Source: Anaerolineales bacterium (GTDB lineage: Bacteria > Chloroflexota > Anaerolineae > UBA7937). Taken from it: 20,207 nucleotides of DNA. Where the stretch lies: contig JAUVHF010000008.1 in NCBI GenBank assembly GCA_030593425.1, forward strand, positions 1-20,207, in the 5' to 3' direction. The position numbers and the translations under genes are program-made. How positions within the stretch are numbered: position 1 is the stretch's first letter; each line of letters opens with the position of its first letter. Shown piece after piece: positions 7,033 through 14,243 of the stretch. Under the pieces are notes generated by a model, which was not told where the DNA came from, searched no databases, and saw only the letters and a program-made list of their open reading frames with translations.

Positions 7033-8222
7033 AGATACTATTCCTCACCCCGGAACTACCCTATCCGCCTGACCGAGGAGCCAGTATCCGGAGTTTCAAC
7101 CTTATCAAGAACCTAGCTCCCCAGCATCAGATCCATCTTCTTTCCTTCTCTACCAAGGAAAGCGATTTAGCGGAGGCTGGACCGCTCCTCGACCTGTGCT
7201 CCCAAATCGAGACCCTTCCCACCCCCCATCGCTCCACCCTACAACGCCTCCTCTCCACCTTCCTCTCGCCCCTGCCCGATATGGCATTGCGGCTCCCTTC
7301 ATCGGAGTTCGAGATAAAACTAAGGGCCCTCCTTCAAGAGGAAGATTTCGACCTGGTGCAGGTGGAAGCGATAGAGATGACTAGATACATCCCTACGGTC
7401 ATCGAATCGCATGGACCCCCTCGATTGATCTTCGATGACATCAACGCCGAGTACCTCTTACAGAAACGGGCCTTTGAAACAGATCTTCGACATCTCCGCT
7501 GGCTGGGAGCGGTATACTCCCTCATTCAGTGGCGCAAACTCCGTCGCTACGAAGCGTGGGCTTGTCGCCGAGCAGATCAGGTGGTAGCGGTCTCCGAGGC
7601 CGATAAAGAGGCCCTCGGCCGCCTGGTTCCGGGCCTCCCGGTGAGCGTTGTCCCCAACGGTGTTGACACCCGATACTACCAGCCAGCGCAGGGGGAGACC
7701 GATGGCAGCCTGGTCTTCACCGGGAAGATGGATTTCCGCCCTAACGTGGATGGCGTTCTTTGGTTCTTCCAGCGGGTTTGGCCTCTGGTGAAAAGGAGGC
7801 TTCCCCAGGCCCGACTCTTCGTGGTGGGGAGGAACCCTTCGCCCCGACTCTCTCCTCTCCTCCAAGACCCACGAGTCAGGGTAACCGGCTTCGTCCCCGA
7901 CGTGCGACCCTACATCGCTCGGGCCAACGTCTATCTGGTTCCTCTCCGCATGGGAGGAGGAACCCGTCTCAAGGTGTTGGAGGCGATGGCCATGGGCAAG
8001 GCTATAGTCTCTACCTCCCTGGGTTGTGAGGGGATCAAGACGACGGCCCAGGAGTTGGTCATCGCTGATAACCCTTCGGATTTCGCCCGTCTAGTGATTT
8101 ATTTGTCGGGCGACGAGCAGCGGAGGAAAAACCTAGGGGTGGCTGCTCGCCGCCTGGCCAAACAATACGATTGGAAGGTTATCACGCCCCTCTTGGAACA
8201 GGTGTATGAAGAAGTGGCTTAG
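7029..8222 (+). CDS. GT4-family glycosyltransferase, second copy in operon
   Basis: A 397-residue GT-B glycosyltransferase only distantly similar to its neighbour. It begins MKILFLTPELPYPPDRGASI, the start typical of the exopolysaccharide subgroup resembling TIGR03087. Its donor domain has PNGVDTRYYQP, GKMDFRPNVDGVLWF and MGGGTRLKVLEAMAMGKAIV (about residues 315-334), where the loop before the Glu binds the nucleotide sugar. The start is coupled to the upstream stop by an ATGA overlap, and the 3' end overlaps the GT9 gene by 17 bases. No signal or membrane segment is visible, so it probably acts on a lipid-linked acceptor at the cytoplasmic face of the membrane. Specificity is unknown. Confidence 0.9.
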   Translation: MKILFLTPELPYPPDRGASIRSFNLIKNLAPQHQIHLLSFSTKESDLAEAGPLLDLCSQIETLPTPHRSTLQRLLSTFLSPLPDMALRLPSSEFEIKLRALLQEEDFDLVQVEAIEMTRYIPTVIESHGPPRLIFDDINAEYLLQKRAFETDLRHLRWLGAVYSLIQWRKLRRYEAWACRRADQVVAVSEADKEALGRLVPGLPVSVVPNGVDTRYYQPAQGETDGSLVFTGKMDFRPNVDGVLWFFQRVWPLVKRRLPQARLFVVGRNPSPRLSPLLQDPRVRVTGFVPDVRPYIARANVYLVPLRMGGGTRLKVLEAMAMGKAIVSTSLGCEGIKTTAQELVIADNPSDFARLVIYLSGDEQRRKNLGVAARRLAKQYDWKVITPLLEQVYEEVA

Positions 8223-9369
8223 ACGGATAGCCTTACGAGCCCTCGCCTACTCCTCAGCCCCTTTCCTGCCTCGGGCCCGAAGGCCCTCTCGGATCTCCTA
8301 CATCCTCCTCATTCGGCCCGATCATATAGGCGACCTCCTTTTCACCACCCCTGCCCTTCGACTCCTCCGCGCCCAGTGGCCCCAGGCCCATATAACCTCT
8401 CTGGTGGGGCCTTGGGGCTCGGAATTGATGAAAGGAAACGCCAACGTAGACCAGGTTTTGGTATGCCCCTTCCCCGGTTTCACCCGTCAGCCCAAGCCCT
8501 CTTTCTTTCAGCCCTACGCCCTCCTGGGGAGGTATGCTCGCCTCCTGCAGGGGCAGGAGTACGATTTAGCCCTCGTTCTCCGCTTCGACCACTGGTGGGG
8601 AGCCCTTCTAGCCTACTGGGCTGGCATCCCCCAGCGGGTAGGCTATGCCCTACCAGAACTGCGCCCTTTCCTCACTCAGCCGGTCCCTTACACGCCAGGC
8701 CGCCACGAAGTGGAGCAGAACCTGATCCTCATACGAGCGGCTTGGCAACCAAAGGGCCCCTCTATCGAAGAGGCCGGCCCTTTGGAATTCAACCCCTCGC
8801 CGGAGGATAGCGGGTTTGCTACTCGATACCTTGCGGAGCGAGGTATCGAGCCCCAAATCCCACTCATAGTCATCCACCCTGGGGCTGGAGCCCGGGTAAA
8901 ACTTTGGAGGGCTGAGGGGTTCGCCCAGGTAGGGGATCGCTTGGTGGAGAGGTATAGGGCCCGCCTTCTCATCACCGGCTCCTCCCAGGAGGAGGGCTTA
9001 GCCCGAAAGATAGCGAACCATATGAGAAGCGAGCCCACAATCGCCGTCGGCCAGACGACCCTGGGGGAGATGGCGGCCCTCATGGCCCGTGCCGATTTGG
9101 TCATCGGCGTCGATAGCGGCCCCATGCATCTGGCCGTGGCCCAGGGCGTCCCCACGATACACCTCTACGGCCCCGTCGATCACCGTGCCTTCGGTCCTTG
9201 GGGGGATTTAAGACGCCACCGAGTGGTCATCTCTGATCTGGACTGCATCCCCTGCAACCGCCTCGACTACACGCCAGAAGAATTAGAGAAGCACCCCTGC
9301 GTGCGCCTCATAACCGTAGAAGAGGTACTGGATGCGGCTTGTTCCCTCCTATCCCTAAGCGCTCCATGA
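8206..9369 (+). CDS. GT9-family (heptosyltransferase-like) glycosyltransferase
   Basis: A 387-residue member of glycosyltransferase family 9, which contains ADP-heptose:LPS heptosyltransferases. After a basic leader of about 30 residues comes ILLIRPDHIGDLLFTTPALRLL, the family's N-terminal motif. The donor domain shows VIHPGAGARVKLW and the diagnostic ADLVIGVDSGPMHLAVAQGVPTIHLYGP. A CIPCN...HPC cysteine cluster near the C-terminus is seen in many non-LPS members. The ATG lies 17 bases inside the preceding gene. Chloroflexota are not thought to make classical LPS, so the donor may be a sugar other than heptose. I infer a role in a surface glycan built by this operon. Confidence 0.9.
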   Translation: MKKWLRRIALRALAYSSAPFLPRARRPSRISYILLIRPDHIGDLLFTTPALRLLRAQWPQAHITSLVGPWGSELMKGNANVDQVLVCPFPGFTRQPKPSFFQPYALLGRYARLLQGQEYDLALVLRFDHWWGALLAYWAGIPQRVGYALPELRPFLTQPVPYTPGRHEVEQNLILIRAAWQPKGPSIEEAGPLEFNPSPEDSGFATRYLAERGIEPQIPLIVIHPGAGARVKLWRAEGFAQVGDRLVERYRARLLITGSSQEEGLARKIANHMRSEPTIAVGQTTLGEMAALMARADLVIGVDSGPMHLAVAQGVPTIHLYGPVDHRAFGPWGDLRRHRVVISDLDCIPCNRLDYTPEELEKHPCVRLITVEEVLDAACSLLSLSAP

Positions 9370-9370
9370 A

Positions 9371-10222
9371 ATGGTTGAACCAGAGATCCTGTGCTATAAT
9401 AACCCCAGTTTGAAGTGTGGGAGGCAGACGATCACAGAGGGGGCCTTTTCTTTAACTCAAGAACAGCTGGAGGAAGATGCACACTGGTGGTTCGGTAGCC
9501 GCACCAGGGCTCTCTTCGCCCTGCTGGACCGAGCCCTTCCTTGCCGCGACCTCGAAATCCTGGATGTGGGATGCGGAGCGGGGAACATGATCCACCACCT
9601 GGGCCGGTATGGGCGGGTTTTAGGCATCGATAACAACCCCAAACCTCTGAAGATCGCCCACAAAAGAGGGTATGAGGCTAGACTCGCCTCGGCCGAGGAG
9701 ATGCCCTTCCCGGATCAGAGTTTCGATCTGGTAGCAGCCTTGGATGTGATCGAGCATTGTGAGGACGACCTTTTGGTCCTGCGCCAATGTTACCGTGTCT
9801 GTGCTCCCGGGGGGTTCTTGGTGGCTACCGTCCCCGCCTTCGGCTGGCTCTGGAGCGCCAACGACGAGATCAATAAGCACCACCGCCGCTATACCAAGAG
9901 TGAACTTCATGAGAAGTTGAAGAGCGCGGGTTTCACCCCCCACCGCACCACCTATAACAATTTCTTCGTCTTCCCTCTGGCTTTCCTCCGCCTCCTCTGG
10001 GAGCGGCTGTCGAGGAGGAAGCCCCAACTCAAAGCGCCGGATACCGATGAGGAGGCCTATCAGGTAGAGATGGAGCCCGCCCCTCCTCTCCTGAACACCG
10101 TTCTTACCGGTGTGGGCTGGCTGGAGGCGGCACTCCTCCGCTCCATAGACCTGCCCTTCGGCACCTCCATCATCTGTATCGCCCAAAAAGCCGGTGGTGT
10201 AGACTCTTCAAAGGGTGGCTGA
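9371..10222 (+). CDS. Class I SAM-dependent methyltransferase
   Basis: A 283-residue protein with a Rossmann methyltransferase core. Motif I is LEILDVGCGAGNM near residue 60, an acidic end of strand 2 (VLGIDNN) follows, then FDLVAALDVIEH, APGGFLVATVPAFGWLWS and a KHHRRYTKSEL helix. The family start normally lies near TQEQLEEDAHWWF, about 30 residues in, so the first 25-30 residues here look unusual. An extended -10 promoter (TGCTATAAT) sits inside this leader. Start choices are ATG 9371, one base after the GT9 stop but without a visible Shine-Dalgarno, or TTG 9410 just after the predicted internal transcription start. The substrate is unknown; methylation of a glycan or lipid intermediate is an inference from the operon. 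Confidence 0.85.
   Translation: MVEPEILCYNNPSLKCGRQTITEGAFSLTQEQLEEDAHWWFGSRTRALFALLDRALPCRDLEILDVGCGAGNMIHHLGRYGRVLGIDNNPKPLKIAHKRGYEARLASAEEMPFPDQSFDLVAALDVIEHCEDDLLVLRQCYRVCAPGGFLVATVPAFGWLWSANDEINKHHRRYTKSELHEKLKSAGFTPHRTTYNNFFVFPLAFLRLLWERLSRRKPQLKAPDTDEEAYQVEMEPAPPLLNTVLTGVGWLEAALLRSIDLPFGTSIICIAQKAGGVDSSKGG
9392..9400 (+). promoter_or_regulatory. Extended -10 promoter inside the methyltransferase 5' end
   Basis: TGC followed by a perfect TATAAT (9395-9400) forms an extended -10 element, which can work without a strong -35. It could drive the methyltransferase (from TTG 9410) and murA separately from the glycosyltransferases. Confidence 0.5.
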
Positions 10223-10224
10223 TT

Positions 10225-11505
10225 ATGGATAGGTTTATCATCGAAGGTGGATACCCGCTACAAGGGACAGTAACCCCCAGCGGTAATAAAAACGCTGCCT
10301 TGCCCATCCTGGCAGCCACCCTCCTCACCGATCAAGAGGTGGTCATCCGTAACCTCCCCCAGATCAAGGACTTGGAAACGATGGTGGAGATCCTGGCCCA
10401 CCTGGGGGTGGAGATCCATAAATTGGGCCACAAAGAGTTGGCCCTTCGCGCCCGCAACGTGAGGCGCACGGAGATCGATCCCCAACTGACACAGAGGATC
10501 CGTGCCTCTATCCTCCTGTCGGGCCCTCTTCTAGCCCGTTGTGGAGGCATCAGTTTGCCCCCGCCCGGCGGCGATGTTATCGGGAGAAGAAGGGTAGATA
10601 CCCACCTCATGGCTCTCAGATCCCTGGGCGCTCAGATCGAGGTGGGCTCTCGTTATGAGATGAGGACCACTGGACTTGTAGGACGAGAGATATTCTTGGA
10701 CGAGGCCAGCGTCACGGGGACGGAGAACGCCCTCATGGCCGCCTGTCTGGCCAAAGGAACCACTATCATAAGGAACGCCGCTTCTGAGCCCCATGTCCAA
10801 GACCTGGCCCGCTTCCTCAACCGGCTAGGGGGCAAGATCTCGGGGCTGGGGTCCAATGCTTTGGTCGTAGAGGGGGTAGACAGGTTGCACGGTGGCGAGT
10901 ACGAGATCGAGCCCGATCATATAGAGGTGGGAAGTTTCATCGCCTGCGCCGCCATCACCGGAGGGGAACTCCTCATCAAGAACGGCCAGCCCGAGCATCT
11001 GAAGATGATACTCCTGGTCTTCCGAAGGTTGGGCATCGAGGTAGAGATCAGGGGTAACGACCTCTTCGTGCCCCACCACGGCTCCCTTAAGGTGGTGGCC
11101 GACGCTCATGGGGCCATCCCCAAGATAGACGATGCCCCCTGGCCCGGCTTCCCCGCTGACCTGATGAGCGTGGCCATTGTGGTGGCCACCCAGGCGGAGG
11201 GAACGGTCCTTTTCTTCGAGAAACTCTACGAGAGTAGGATGTTCTTCGTGGATAAACTGATCGCTATGGGAGCCCGCCTCATCCTCTGTGACCCTCACCG
11301 GGTAGTGGTAGTGGGGCCGGCTAGGCTTCACGGCCAGGTTATGGAGAGCCCCGACATCCGGGCGGGGATGGCCCTGGTGGTGGCCAGCCTCTGCGCCGAA
11401 GGGCAAAGCGTCATCAAGAATATCGGCCAGATAGACCGGGGCTACGAAAGGATTGACGAGAAACTCCGGGCCATAGGAGCCAGGATAGAGAGAGTCAAAG
11501 ACTAA
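10225..11505 (+). CDS. murA: UDP-GlcNAc 1-carboxyvinyltransferase MurA, Asp117 type
   Basis: MurA transfers enolpyruvate from PEP to UDP-GlcNAc, the first committed step of peptidoglycan synthesis, in the cytoplasm. The 426-residue protein has the expected length and inside-out alpha/beta-barrel signatures: SGNKNAALPILAA with Lys22, WPGFPADL with Asp312, YESRMFFVDKL, and PDIRAGMALV with Arg379. At the catalytic loop, where E. coli MurA has Cys115, this protein reads PPPGGDVIGRRRVD, with Asp at residue 117 (GAT, 10573-10575). Asp in this position is known from Mycobacterium and Chlamydia; it keeps activity and prevents covalent attack by fosfomycin. The gene follows the methyltransferase by 2 bases and closes the envelope operon. 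No clear terminator follows it. Confidence 0.95.
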   Translation: MDRFIIEGGYPLQGTVTPSGNKNAALPILAATLLTDQEVVIRNLPQIKDLETMVEILAHLGVEIHKLGHKELALRARNVRRTEIDPQLTQRIRASILLSGPLLARCGGISLPPPGGDVIGRRRVDTHLMALRSLGAQIEVGSRYEMRTTGLVGREIFLDEASVTGTENALMAACLAKGTTIIRNAASEPHVQDLARFLNRLGGKISGLGSNALVVEGVDRLHGGEYEIEPDHIEVGSFIACAAITGGELLIKNGQPEHLKMILLVFRRLGIEVEIRGNDLFVPHHGSLKVVADAHGAIPKIDDAPWPGFPADLMSVAIVVATQAEGTVLFFEKLYESRMFFVDKLIAMGARLILCDPHRVVVVGPARLHGQVMESPDIRAGMALVVASLCAEGQSVIKNIGQIDRGYERIDEKLRAIGARIERVKD

Positions 11506-11619
11506 CAGGGACAAGATTCGACTGAGCACTGAACTCTGTACTCGCCTCATCGCGGTGGCGTCAGAGCTTTCCTGATTGGCTCCACAAAGAGATCCTCATT
11601 GAATAAATGGCTGGTCCTA

Positions 11620-11680
11620 GATTCGAGGCTTTCCCTATCCTTACAGGATCCCTGTGGGAAAGGCTCCAATCCAACCAGAG
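11620..11680. repeat. Imperfect palindromic repeat, copy A
   Basis: It begins GATTCGAGGCTTT and ends AAAGGCTCCAATCCAACCAGAG. The arms GAGGCTTTCCC and GGGAAAGGCTC pair at 10 of 11 positions, so it can form a hairpin. It shares both ends with copy C on the far side of the AbrB/PIN pair, and the core with copy B. Confidence 0.7.
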
Positions 11681-11720
11681 ATTGAAAAGAGGTAAAGGCG
11701 TCCAGCACACAAAGGAAATC

Positions 11721-11749
11721 TTGACATTCCTTCGCTCCTAGGGTATAAT
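11721..11749 (+). promoter_or_regulatory. Perfect consensus promoter of the AbrB antitoxin gene
   Basis: TTGACA (11721-11726), a 17-base spacer and TATAAT (11744-11749), an exact sigma-70 consensus. Transcription would start near 11756, leaving a leader of about 35 bases. Such strength suits an autorepressed antitoxin operon. Confidence 0.85.
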
Positions 11750-11791
11750 TGTTCTGAATTTCCGAAAGTTCGCCTGTTGCCGGGAGTTGAG

Positions 11792-12076
11792 ATGGCCAAA
11801 AAGAGGGCTTTGATCCAAAGGAAAGGACAACTTACTATCCCCATAGAACTTCGCCGTAAGTACGGCCTGGAAGAGGGCAGCGTCGTCGACATCATCGACG
11901 AGGGGGACGGCATCAAGATCGCCCCTCGGGAGGTGGTGGCCCTTGACGCCCTGGAGCGGATTGGAAAGGCGTTAAAGGAACGGGGCATCTCCCTGGAGGA
12001 GATGATAGAGGATGGGCGGAAAATAAGGGAAGAGATTTACAGGGAGAAATATCGCCCTCAAGCCGATGACTCCTAA
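11792..12076 (+). CDS. AbrB/MazE/SpoVT-type antitoxin
   Basis: A 94-residue protein. Residues 5-50 form a swapped-hairpin AbrB DNA-binding domain: QRKGQLTIPIELRRKYGLEEGSVV, then DGIKIAPRE. The acidic/basic helical tail (KALKERGISLEEMIEDGRKIREEIYREKY) is the sort that binds and neutralises a PIN toxin. The start is ATG 11792 with GGGAG five bases upstream; a TTG at 11777 in frame is less likely. The stop overlaps the start of the downstream PIN-toxin remnant, the usual layout of an AbrB-PIN pair. It probably represses its own consensus promoter. The partner toxin is broken, so this antitoxin may now serve only as a DNA-binding regulator or be decaying. Confidence 0.85.
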   Translation: MAKKRALIQRKGQLTIPIELRRKYGLEEGSVVDIIDEGDGIKIAPREVVALDALERIGKALKERGISLEEMIEDGRKIREEIYREKYRPQADDS

Positions 12077-12465
12077 GGCTTTCCTCGACGCCAGGGAGCG
12101 CATACCAGGTCCTTCGGCGAGCGCTTGAAGGTGCGATCACTATTTTGGTCAGCGAAGATGTCTTAGTGGAGGCGAGGCGAAATTTAGAAGCGAAAGCCCC
12201 AGAAGCGCTCGCCGATTATGAACTCCTCGTAGAAAGGCTACCGTTGACCATTACTGAGGATCCCACCCCGGAAGCCATTAAAGGTGTAAGTCGCTATCTC
12301 AATCCCAACGATGCCATTATTTTGGCCGCGGCTATAACAGCCCAGCCGGATTACTTCGTCACTTGGGACCGCAAGAACCTTCTCTCCAATCCGGCCGTTG
12401 CAGAGAAGTCTGGCCTGACAATAATAACCCCCGGTGATTTGCTGTCTGCCATCGGCAAGAGGTGA
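12066..12465 (+). pseudogene. PIN-domain (VapC-like) toxin, broken by internal deletion/frameshift
   Basis: Frame 12066 starts with ATG inside the antitoxin gene and reads MTPKAFLDA, a classic PIN strand 1 with its first catalytic Asp. It then shifts into nonsense and stops at 12126. The rest of the domain is in another frame, with no stop from 12070: PGSAYQVLRRALEGAITILV, then EDVLVEARRNL, NPNDAIILAAA and TWDRKNLL, ending at 12465. About 11 residues (the loop after the first Asp) are missing, so a deletion of roughly 30-35 bases that also shifted the frame is the simplest explanation. A shorter product from TTG 12145 would lack strand 1 and the first Asp, and should be inactive as an RNase. 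The family resembles the COG1569 PIN toxins. Confidence 0.75.
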
Positions 12466-12484
12466 TGCCCGACTTGAAATCCAC

Positions 12485-12530
12485 AATCGAGGCTTCAGCC
12501 GGTTTTCATCACCGCCTAAAGGCTCCGTTC
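12485..12530. repeat. Imperfect palindromic repeat, copy B
   Basis: The core TCGAGGCTTCAGCCGGT ... ACCGCCTAAAGGCTCC (12487-12526) matches copy C closely, with a 2-base gap and a few substitutions. It lies 62 bases before copy C, directly after the PIN remnant. Confidence 0.65.
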
Positions 12531-12545
12531 CCCGTGCTCGAAGAG

Positions 12546-12602
12546 GATTCGAGGCTTTAGCCGGTCTTAATTACACCGCCCAAAGGCTCCAACCTAACCA
12601 GA
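12546..12602. repeat. Imperfect palindromic repeat, copy C
   Basis: It begins GATTCGAGGCTTTAGCCGGT, contains ACACCGCCCAAAGGCTCC, and ends AACCTAACCAGAC. The outer flanks match copy A and the inner arms match copy B. The arms GAGGCTTT and AAAGGCTC pair with one internal mismatch. Confidence 0.65.
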
Positions 12603-12610
12603 CATATGTA

Positions 12611-12633
12611 GGGGAGACCTTTGTGGCCTCCCG
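12611..12633. other. Hairpin upstream of folK
   Basis: GGGGAGACC and GGCCTCCC around a TTTGT loop can form a stem with one mismatch, about 25 bases before the folK start. There is no T-run, so it is not a clear terminator. No convincing promoter or Shine-Dalgarno was found between copy C and folK. Confidence 0.35.
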
Positions 12634-12657
12634 AATCACCAGGTCGCACATTAGTAG

Positions 12658-13152
12658 ATGGCTACAGCATACCTGAGCCTGGGGTCAAACCTGGGCCACC
12701 GAGAAGCAAACATCGCCTCTGCCCTCAAGATGCTGGGACAGGAGGCGTGGATACTCAAGGTCTCCTCCCTCTATGAGACGGAACCGGTGGGCTACAAAGA
12801 CCAGCCCTGGTTCCTCAACTGCGTCTGTTCCGTAGAGACCGACCTATCTCCCCAGGCTCTCCTGAAGTTCGTTAAGGCCATAGAAAGAAAACTGGGCCGC
12901 AGGGAGGATATCCGCTTCGGCCCCCGACTTATAGATATCGACATCCTCTTCTATAATAGCCTAATCCTCGATTCCCCAGACCTTATCATTCCCCACCCCC
13001 GTCTAGTGGAGCGGGCCTTTGTGCTCCTGCCCCTGAGAGAAATTGCTCCAGAATTAGTGCACCCCCTCTTGAGGGCGACCATCGAGCAACTCTGGCAAAA
13101 GGCTGAAAACCTAGAAGGAATACGCTTCTACTCCGAGTTCTCCAGCCAGTAG
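12658..13152 (+). CDS. folK: FolK, dihydropterin pyrophosphokinase
   Basis: FolK (HPPK) transfers pyrophosphate from ATP to 6-hydroxymethyl-7,8-dihydropterin in folate synthesis. The 164-residue protein shows the standard N-terminus MATAYLSLGSNLGHRE, SSLYETEPVGYKDQPWFLNCV (pterin-binding loop), the metal/ATP motif GPRLIDIDILFY with its two Asp residues, and IIPHPRLVERAFVLLPL. The length is normal. ATG 12658 gives the expected N-terminus, although no good Shine-Dalgarno precedes it. It stands apart from other folate genes. Its last 25 bases overlap the convergent deacetylase gene on the other strand. Confidence 0.94.
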   Translation: MATAYLSLGSNLGHREANIASALKMLGQEAWILKVSSLYETEPVGYKDQPWFLNCVCSVETDLSPQALLKFVKAIERKLGRREDIRFGPRLIDIDILFYNSLILDSPDLIIPHPRLVERAFVLLPLREIAPELVHPLLRATIEQLWQKAENLEGIRFYSEFSSQ

Positions 13153-14171
13153 TTCAACCAGTGAGCGAAATCGCTCAGGCTGTAACTCCCCCGCACCCGG
13201 ATGCGCTGCAACTCGAAGGCGCGATGCGAAGATTGGTGGGCTCCCTGGCCGATAGCGACCGCCCCCCAGTAACCCGTGCTCTCGAGGACCTCCACCACCT
13301 GCTGGTCGTACCTTCCCGAAGGGTAGGCGAATAGGCGTACTGGCTCCTTCGTGCGGGCCTCTATCGCCTCCTTGGACCCCAGAACCTGCCAGACGACATA
13401 GTCGTAGGGTTGTTCTCTCAGATCTGGATGGGAGTAGGTGTGGCTCCCTATCTCCATGCCCGCAGTGTGAAGGCTCTTTATCTCCTCCCAGGAGAGATAC
13501 CCCTCCCGACCCTCATCAGCAAGCCGGGTGATGATGAAGAAAGTAGCCATGAACCCGTACTTCTTCAAGAGGGGATAGGCGTTGGAGAGGGTGTCATGGT
13601 ATCCATCGTCAAAGGTGATGACTATCGGCTTGGGGGGGAGACGGCGCCCCATCTGTAGATGCATGACTAGATCGCTCAGGTGGATCGTTTGGTACCCCTC
13701 CTCAGATAAGTAAGCCAATTGAGCCTCGAACTCGCCAGATGAAACGGTGAGGTCTCGGCGGATGGCATCCGCTCCCGGAGGGGGTTCCCCCACATGATGG
13801 TACATCAGTATGGGCACCGTGGCCTCCCGTGGCACGCCATCGGGGAGGAGATCTCTCATCGCTGTGGGCGTAGCGGTTGGGGTGGGGGATGAGGAGGCTC
13901 TCAAGCGTCGCCCCATGTCCCGTCGGGCAGGGGTCGAGGGGTTCCCTCGGGGCCTCTCGCTCCCTTCTGAGACGACCGCTAGAGGGATGAAACTCTTATG
14001 AACCTCAGGGGTCAAGGTGGGAAAGGGCGTTGCTGTCGGAGGGTTGAACTCGTTGGTGGGCGCCACGGTCACCACCGGTTCCGGCGTCACTCCCTCAAAA
14101 GGGGACGCGTTGCAGGCGACTGGGAAAAGAAAAAATAGAAGTGCGCTGGCTTTCAAGATAGGTTTGAACAA
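13128..14171 (-). CDS. Secreted polysaccharide deacetylase (NodB domain), possible lipoprotein
   Basis: A carbohydrate esterase family 4 enzyme, which removes N- or O-acetyl groups from peptidoglycan or surface glycans. An N-terminal hydrophobic segment (ILKASALLFFLFPVAC) ends in a Cys, giving either lipoprotein anchoring with a non-ideal lipobox or plain secretion. A Pro/Thr/Ser-rich linker to about residue 110 follows (TATPFPTLTPE, SSSPTPTATPT). The NodB domain has VPILMYHHVG, motif 1 ITFDDGYHDT, motif 2 EIGSHTYSHPDL (metal-binding His pair), LFAYPSGRYD and a final FELQRIRV. The start at TTG 14171 is preferred because GGAG lies six bases before it; TTG 14177, two codons earlier, would touch the GGAG. 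A promoter just upstream suggests separate transcription from the B12 genes. Confidence 0.88.
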   Translation of the reverse strand: MFKPILKASALLFFLFPVACNASPFEGVTPEPVVTVAPTNEFNPPTATPFPTLTPEVHKSFIPLAVVSEGSERPRGNPSTPARRDMGRRLRASSSPTPTATPTAMRDLLPDGVPREATVPILMYHHVGEPPPGADAIRRDLTVSSGEFEAQLAYLSEEGYQTIHLSDLVMHLQMGRRLPPKPIVITFDDGYHDTLSNAYPLLKKYGFMATFFIITRLADEGREGYLSWEEIKSLHTAGMEIGSHTYSHPDLREQPYDYVVWQVLGSKEAIEARTKEPVRLFAYPSGRYDQQVVEVLESTGYWGAVAIGQGAHQSSHRAFELQRIRVRGSYSLSDFAHWLNYWLENSE

Positions 14172-14198
14172 GGTCAACTCCGCCCTAGGGTCGAAGAA

Positions 14199-14227
14199 AG
14201 GATACCCGTGTCGATTTGAGATGTCAA
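14199..14227 (-). promoter_or_regulatory. Promoter of the polysaccharide deacetylase gene
   Basis: On the minus strand, TTGACA (14227-14222), a 17-base spacer and TATCCT (14204-14199). The -35 is perfect and the -10 matches 4 of 6. The expected start lies about 20 bases before the TTG start codon. Confidence 0.6.
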
Positions 14228-14243
14228 GTTCCCTTCAGGGACG

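Noticed and set aside
11506..11620. Terminator after murA
   Set aside because: Only weak short inverted repeats without a T-run were found.
11620..12602. The three repeats as a CRISPR array
   Set aside because: Spacing is irregular (926 and 62 bases), copies are degenerate, and there are no cas genes.
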